The translations under genes were made by a program, and so were the position numbers. DNA of 64,000 nucleotides, taken from Ignavibacteriaceae bacterium (GTDB lineage Bacteria; Bacteroidota; Ignavibacteria; Ignavibacteriales; Ignavibacteriaceae). The DNA lies in contig JALNZG010000002.1 in NCBI GenBank assembly GCA_023229425.1, positions 186,001-250,000 on the forward strand, given 5' to 3'. This document shows positions 60,201 to 64,000 of this stretch, one piece after another (within the stretch, counting starts at the first letter, position 1; each line of letters begins with the position of its first letter). Below the pieces are notes generated by a model that saw only the letters and a program-made list of their open reading frames with translations, had not been told where the DNA came from and did no database searches.

Positions 60201-60758
60201 TTGTAAAATTTCCGGGGCAAGATAGTACGCCGTTCCCTGCTGAACGTTTTGTAAAGGGCTGCACGCTCTTTGTGTTAAACCAAAATCAATTATTTTTATG
60301 TTGATCTCGTTTCCGCTTTGAGCACAAAGAATGTTCTCGAATTTTAAGTCAAAGTAGATATAATTTGCAAAATGAAGATAACTCAGAAACGAGCTAAGCT
60401 GTCCGATCACTTTAGAGAGCAATAAAGGATTAGATTTGAAGTCAACATCAAGTAAACTATTTCCGTCATAATATTCAAGAATAAAAAATCGGTTTCCTTT
60501 CTCAATGCCAAACTTTTCGTCTCCAGCATCAAGTTCGAAAACGGTTCCCGATTCATATGCTTTAATAATATTGGGATGTGAATATTTTCTTAGAAGATAA
60601 TATTCATCAAAAAAAGTTTTTTCTTCTTCGTTGCTTCTTTGTGCTGGAAGAATTTTAATTGCGTGTCTTTGTGAGGGAAAAAATTTATCCTTACAAAGGA
60701 AAACTTTGCTTCGTCCTTGCCCGAGTAATTTGATAATATTAAATCTGCTGTTGATCAT
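57210..60758 (-). CDS. Ser/Thr kinase-AAA ATPase-TPR signalling protein
   Basis: A 1182-residue cytoplasmic protein. Residues 1-270 form a Hanks-type kinase: Lys35 in HAIKIL, catalytic Asp137 in YFDLKFEN (HRD is YFD, a non-RD form), Asp158 in DFG and GTAYYLAPE. A STAND/AAA ATPase module follows with Walker A QGMQNSGKS (311-319) and Walker B YILILDDFNLL, then many TPRs from about 650 to 1100 (NLGNICSMKGDYVQAEQYW, LALLNSGETHLITCEYSSA). This architecture is used in bacterial signal hubs that sense ligands through the TPR part. Its stop lies 9 bp before the sigma-54 activator start and its start overlaps oppC by 4 bp. Confidence 0.9.
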   Translation of the reverse strand: MINSRFNIIKLLGQGRSKVFLCKDKFFPSQRHAIKILPAQRSNEEEKTFFDEYYLLRKYSHPNIIKAYESGTVFELDAGDEKFGIEKGNRFFILEYYDGNSLLDVDFKSNPLLLSKVIGQLSSFLSYLHFANYIYFDLKFENILCAQSGNEINIKIIDFGLTQRACSPLQNVQQGTAYYLAPEILQNKKIDFRADLYSLGILLYRLVYGKFPFTAIDELEIYQSHLEEEFIFPKSPFFSPAVIGSVKQLLKKNPSERIQSALQLLHILHLPPEDYYLSFISATQFIGRINDLTVITEYIENRERNDILVLQGMQNSGKSFLAEKLANDFQNAVLISRLPSQNPGLILHYIASKIVFSSFINNEKSVKVSDVLKLIYENIDLNIETLTSVFAEISKSKKYILILDDFNLLDEVAKGVLLHIFPVLQINGCKIILLEDQTAASSVDAIPNKTEHQLSPLLQEDISTFLKENIAEYFPQKQLVPLIEKFADLFPGNILLFMNELITDKILIFSKEGVFVDDEKVKKISGISQKAVFKKRISHLSDKEKEVLLLLSSLDVELNFDQTKTILKNFNDEAEEILLGLWKKNLLRRQNQNSFIQFVSIGLKHFVYSGIMDKVRYHQKTVLIISAIPHFSPNEVSRHYELAEKYDDAYLCLKNEIKRASELSAFIYVTKIFSRLLKLPLSINYAIEVRREFLKFLQKSGDNELALQIINELESVFKIQLDTELLTKKGIFLIASGEVEAGKKMLINQVGKIENPGDRVEILLEIANANLNTNLYNDAQIVLNQLLEAGDLTYGQKGKVFNMNGLLELYKNNNIEKAFSFFILALNEFSKANLKQRIARVQVNLGNICSMKGDYVQAEQYWKSSLAINNAIGDLDQEALLLMNYGIYLFDTANYEKASDSYKNAKNIFQTIGKKNGLGLALLNSGETHLITCEYSSAIEEFLRASDIFRSTENQEEEASAYYLLAKTFAVIGNLEEAKRYTEQYQNFISEGNLGEKHLVQLNFVNALTRYFFNYGMNGDELFSLCNTLLDTDNKYDTVLASLIYIDHCIGEEKFQQAYEFLLNEKYIGLCSVNKIYMAVRFYFLGELAKHFRFDKKPFIDYLTEAYEIIKEQSITEFTPLILGALGKVYYERNLFSKAEYFFNLTEGIIVFFSKKISDDSLRKAYLAKKERRNVLQFTKNF

Positions 60759-62038
60759 TCGTGTAAACGGGGATTAAAATAGTTCGCTAATTTTCTGCCA
60801 AAATCATTTACCGTAACAAGAGTTAGAATTATTGCTGCACCGGGGAAAAAAATCATCCACCAGGCTTGCGAAAGATATTCTTGTCCTGAATTTATCATAC
60901 CGCCCCACGAAGGAAATTCATTCCCAATTCCAAGACCCAAAAAACTTAACGCTGATTCCGACAGGACAACATTCCCAAACTGAAAAACCGTATTTACGAT
61001 AACCGGTATTGCAATCACGGGTAATGCTTCTTTTAATAAAAGTTTTGTTCCCGGGAGTCCAAGTTGCTGTGCAGTAAAAAAATAGTCTTTGTTTTTCAGT
61101 GACAAGATTTCGCCTTTAACAATTCGGAACAAACTCATCCAGCCGGAAAATCCGAGTACAATAATTACCGAGAAAAACGAATTACCAAAAAACGCAAGAA
61201 TAAGAATTATGAAAAAAATCATTGGAAATGATAAAAACATGTCGGTCAGCCGGCTAAGAAAAACATCCGTAACTCCGCCGGAGAAGCCTGCTAAAAATCC
61301 AAGCGCGACGCCAATAATTAATGAAAGGATGACTGCGCAGAATCCTATCAAGAGTGAAATTCTTGTACCATAAACTAATCTGGTAAAAATATCTCTTCCG
61401 AATTCATCGCTTCCGAGAAGAAAAAATCTATCCGAGATGTTGGGTTTTCCATCCAGCATTTCGATTGATGAAAGGGGTAAACTGTTTCGTAATTCATTTT
61501 GAAAATAGATAACGCCGCTTTGAGTGATTTGTAAACTATCGAAAAAAATAATTTTTTCATCAAACGAGTTTTTTACAACGCTGTTTTTGAGCGAAAGAAA
61601 ATTATTTAAGCGCCCTGACTTTACCGGGTTGTTATTTAAATGCAAAACATGAATTGAACTTAAAGGAGGGAGAAGTCTTGTAACCGAAATGTTTTTTTGA
61701 AAATCAATATTATCATTAGTTATTACCGGCGCAAAGACGAAAGCGTAAAGAATAACCGCCAAGGCATAATGAGAGAAAGAAAAAGTTTTTGGAGAGAACA
61801 CTATGTCTTTTTTTAGAAAAAGAAAAACCGGAATTGCGATGATCAATAATAAAGAAATAAAATAATCTGCCATGCTTAATGATAATTGACCGAAAGCAGT
61901 TCGATAATCTGCTACAAACAAAGCTAAATAAGAAATAAACAGCATCGCCGTATTTTCTAATAACGGCAAGCGAAAACCAATCGTTATTAGTAATAAAAAA
62001 AAGAAAAAATGATATATGGAAAAATGAATTCTTTTCAA
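60755..62038 (-). CDS. Peptide ABC transporter permease, OppC/DppC-like with long N-terminus
   Basis: A 427-residue permease. The BPD_transp_1 domain begins about residue 210 (FFLLGSDEFGRDIFTRLVYGTRISL, quoted in part) and includes GFSGWMSLFRIVKGEILSLKNKDYF, the coupling EAA-like loop ALPVIAIPVIVN, and LSFLGLGIGNEFPSWGGMI. The first 110 residues add three to four membrane helices and a periplasmic segment not found in ordinary DppC (about 300 residues). It overlaps both oppB and the kinase gene by 4 bp, so all are translationally coupled. Confidence 0.9.
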   Translation of the reverse strand: MKRIHFSIYHFFFFLLLITIGFRLPLLENTAMLFISYLALFVADYRTAFGQLSLSMADYFISLLLIIAIPVFLFLKKDIVFSPKTFSFSHYALAVILYAFVFAPVITNDNIDFQKNISVTRLLPPLSSIHVLHLNNNPVKSGRLNNFLSLKNSVVKNSFDEKIIFFDSLQITQSGVIYFQNELRNSLPLSSIEMLDGKPNISDRFFLLGSDEFGRDIFTRLVYGTRISLLIGFCAVILSLIIGVALGFLAGFSGGVTDVFLSRLTDMFLSFPMIFFIILILAFFGNSFFSVIIVLGFSGWMSLFRIVKGEILSLKNKDYFFTAQQLGLPGTKLLLKEALPVIAIPVIVNTVFQFGNVVLSESALSFLGLGIGNEFPSWGGMINSGQEYLSQAWWMIFFPGAAIILTLVTVNDFGRKLANYFNPRLHE

Positions 62039-63024
62039 TTTATAAGTCCTTTTACCAAGCGCTTATCAATTTTCAAGCGGATTAAATCTGCAAGTAAACT
62101 TGTGAGTATTATTAGTGTTCCCACGGTTAACGTACAACCGATGATCAACGGATAATCACGCTGCAAGATTGCACCAACCGCCAGGCGTCCCATTCCAGGC
62201 AAACTAAAAATCATCTCAGTAATTAATGCGCCGCTGAATAAAATTCCCAGATCAACGCCCGCGTAGGCAATAATGGAATTAAGCGAGTTGGGAATAATAT
62301 GGCTTAAAAGAATTCTCCTTTCAGAAACTCCGTTTGCCCGGAGGTAAATTATGAAAAGTTTATTCTGACTCTCTTCAAAATGTTCTCTAAAATATTTGAA
62401 ATATACCGGCAAACCTGTTAGTGATAAAACAAGTACCGGAAGAAAGAGATGTTGTGCATAATCAAAAAGAAGGGGAAAATAATTATTCTCAAGTATTCCT
62501 ACTGTTCTGATTCCCGATGAAGGAAATATTTTTAGCTGAACGGAAAAAACATAAATGAAAAACAATCCGCTTACAAACGATGGAACCGCATACAAAAGCA
62601 TACTTCCATGTGAAAGAAATTTATCCCACAATTTTTTGTGATAACGAAAAGCCAAAACAGCAAACAGCAATCCGCCAATCAATTGCAAAACGAATGCGGA
62701 CAATGAGAAGAGAATTGTGAAAGGAAGAGCTTCTGCAATCACTTCATTCACCGGACGATGAAAAGAATAGGAAACTCCGAAATCACCGGTGAGCGCATTT
62801 TTCAAAAAACTTACATACTGTTCGTGAATCTGTTTATCCAACTGAAATGTTTTTTTTACTTTTTCAATTAATTGAGGACTTAAACTCGGCGAAAGAAATT
62901 TTTGACTTGGATCGCCGGGGGCAATCCTTACCAAAACAAAAAGAAAACTGACCGTCAAAAGTAAAACAATAACAGAAGTTGTTAATCTTTTTATAAGAGA
63001 TAAAAACAGTTGAGAAGCTTTCAT
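62035..63024 (-). CDS. Peptide ABC transporter permease, OppB/DppB-like
   Basis: A 329-residue permease of the OppB/DppB family: an N-terminal helix, RIAPGDPSQKFLSPSLSPQ, GDFGVSYSFHRPVNEVI, the transmembrane domain with RANGVSERRILLSHIIPNSL (coupling loop) and the C-terminal FSLPGMGRLAVGAILQRDYPLI. It forms the channel with OppC. The gene ends with a 4-bp overlap into oppC and starts 12 bp after oppA. No ATPase (OppD/F) gene is seen in the window. Confidence 0.93.
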   Translation of the reverse strand: MKASQLFLSLIKRLTTSVIVLLLTVSFLFVLVRIAPGDPSQKFLSPSLSPQLIEKVKKTFQLDKQIHEQYVSFLKNALTGDFGVSYSFHRPVNEVIAEALPFTILFSLSAFVLQLIGGLLFAVLAFRYHKKLWDKFLSHGSMLLYAVPSFVSGLFFIYVFSVQLKIFPSSGIRTVGILENNYFPLLFDYAQHLFLPVLVLSLTGLPVYFKYFREHFEESQNKLFIIYLRANGVSERRILLSHIIPNSLNSIIAYAGVDLGILFSGALITEMIFSLPGMGRLAVGAILQRDYPLIIGCTLTVGTLIILTSLLADLIRLKIDKRLVKGLIN

Positions 63025-63036
63025 GGAATCATACGT

Positions 63037-64000
63037 TTACTGCCACAACCAGCAATGATGAACTGTGCCGAGAGGAGTGATTTCAATGTTTTTTATTTTT
63101 TTGTTATACGCAACAATATTGTCTATCCAATAAAGAAAAGTTACAGGCTGATCGCGATAGAGAAGAGCTTCTATGTTTTTATAGATTTCATTTTTCTGCT
63201 GCCATGAAATTTTTGTTTCAAGTTTATCCAACAGCGCGTCCAACTCTTTGTTTTGGTATGAAGGAAAGTTCATCGGAGTTGTTGCAAGATGTGAATACCA
63301 TGAAAATTTTAAATCCAGCGGAATGGGGATGATCCAACTCGCCATCCAAGCATCAACACTTTTATTATTTATCCGGTCAATTAACATTCCGAGTTCAAGT
63401 TGTTCAATTTTCATGTCAATACCGAGTTGCTTGAAAGTATTTTTAATTAGTGTTGATGCGAAAATCCTGCGTGGATTATTTGATGAAATAGTTAAAATAA
63501 ATTTAAATTCCTCTCCGTTTTTTTCCAGAATACCGTTACGGTCTTTATCAATCCAGCCTTCTTCGGCAAGAAGAGTTTTTGCTTTTGCCAAATCGAATGC
63601 ATACGGCATTAGTTTTTCATCAATTGCATTCTTAAATATTGGAGAAATCGGACTGTTGGCAAGCTCTCCATAGCCGTGCAAATACTCGCTAAGAATTTCA
63701 TTTCTATTTATCGCCATCGAAAGTGCCTGTCTGATTTTTTCGGAACCAAACAATTTGTTAGGCACAATATTCCGGTTCTTTTTAAATTGGCCTGGATCGA
63801 GATTGTTCCAGCCGAGATAATCATACTCTCTTCCTTTAAGAGAAGCAACAACTAAAGAGCCGGTGTTTTTTAGTCCGCTCACATCTTCGGGTTTTAAATA
63901 TTCTGCTAAATCAACTTCACCATTTTTTAATTGAGTTAATCGGGCATTGTAACCCGGAATCACCTTAAAAATGATTCGTTTAACATTTCCATCTTTGTGT
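63037..64000 (-). CDS. Peptide ABC transporter substrate-binding protein (partial)
   Basis: The C-terminal part of an SBP_bac_5/OppA-type binding protein; its start lies beyond the window, because the frame stays open to 64000 (KDGNVKRIIFKVIPGYNARL at the edge). The GTG at 63963 is internal, not a start. Typical blocks are LKNGEVDLAEYL, KIRQALSMAINRNEIL, ANSPISP, AKTLLAEEGWIDKDRNGIL and a C-terminal YRDQPVTFLYWIDNIVAYNK. It would bind a periplasmic peptide or other small ligand for import by OppB/OppC. Confidence 0.9.
   Translation of the reverse strand, partial: HKDGNVKRIIFKVIPGYNARLTQLKNGEVDLAEYLKPEDVSGLKNTGSLVVASLKGREYDYLGWNNLDPGQFKKNRNIVPNKLFGSEKIRQALSMAINRNEILSEYLHGYGELANSPISPIFKNAIDEKLMPYAFDLAKAKTLLAEEGWIDKDRNGILEKNGEEFKFILTISSNNPRRIFASTLIKNTFKQLGIDMKIEQLELGMLIDRINNKSVDAWMASWIIPIPLDLKFSWYSHLATTPMNFPSYQNKELDALLDKLETKISWQQKNEIYKNIEALLYRDQPVTFLYWIDNIVAYNKKIKNIEITPLGTVHHCWLWQ

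Noticed and set aside
63963..64000. GTG at 63963 as the start of the binding protein
   Set aside because: The same frame is open with family-like sequence to the window edge, so the true start lies outside.

Overview
This is about 64 kb of an AT-rich (roughly 37-39% G+C by eye) Gram-negative genome, most likely from the Ignavibacteria/Ignavibacteriales or a close relative in the Bacteroidota-Chlorobiota group. That placement is inferred from the gene set: a PorV/PorQ-family outer-membrane protein, a remnant of a type IX secretion C-terminal sorting domain, a GH97 glycosidase, a four-subunit 2-oxoacid:ferredoxin oxidoreductase and an archaeal-type class I aldolase. Unlike typical Bacteroidetes, several genes have clear AGGAG-type ribosome binding sites and at least one E. 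coli-like -35/-10 promoter.

Layout. 1-6.1 kb: a four-palindrome intergenic cluster, small enzymes (GNAT, PhzF-like, VOC), then an acyl-CoA dehydrogenase-etfA-etfB operon on the minus strand whose EtfB carries the signature of electron-bifurcating ETFs. 6.1-12.5 kb: carA-carB behind a long leader with a free-standing terminator, then a membrane metallophosphoesterase; the gaps hold several kinds of palindromic repeat. 12.5-21.2 kb: an RlpA-like protein, a large alpha-2-macroglobulin, a lipoprotein and a GH97 glycosidase. 21.4-26.3 kb: an SPFH/Arc-like cassette and a ferredoxin-dependent 2-oxoacid oxidoreductase. 26.5-31.5 kb: a zinc-ribbon protein, a dead type IX cargo gene, then a lipoprotein, a TPR protein and a hybrid histidine kinase behind a striking array of three 17-bp palindromic operators and a sigma-54-like -24 box.

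31.5-43.7 kb: tRNA-Lys, yjjX, a TPM-domain protein and gpmA on minus, then a heme cluster (ccsA/hemX-like, hemA, hemC, hemD, hemE, hemN, hemY) interrupted by a minus-strand M14 carboxypeptidase. 43.8-55.7 kb: PorV-like protein, an orphan DUF433 protein, an AT-rich membrane protein, a MITE-like element, class I aldolase, an ECF sigma/membrane-anchored partner/double TonB unit, a membrane-fused spermidine-synthase-like protein, an exported acetolactate decarboxylase, an AlkD-like protein, ferritin and a decayed IS3-type transposase. 55.8-64 kb: a minus-strand operon of peptide-type ABC transporter genes (oppA partial, oppB, oppC), a kinase-ATPase-TPR protein and a sigma-54 activator with a degenerate receiver.

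The best candidate for an undescribed system is this last operon plus the operator array at 27.6 kb. Overlapping genes suggest that an imported peptide, a non-RD Ser/Thr kinase-like STAND protein and a phosphorylation-independent-looking sigma-54 activator form one pathway. The three TGTAAYG-type sites sit at enhancer distance from a sigma-54-like promoter, and a 14-bp piece of that array recurs just behind the activator gene. The link between activator and array is inference.
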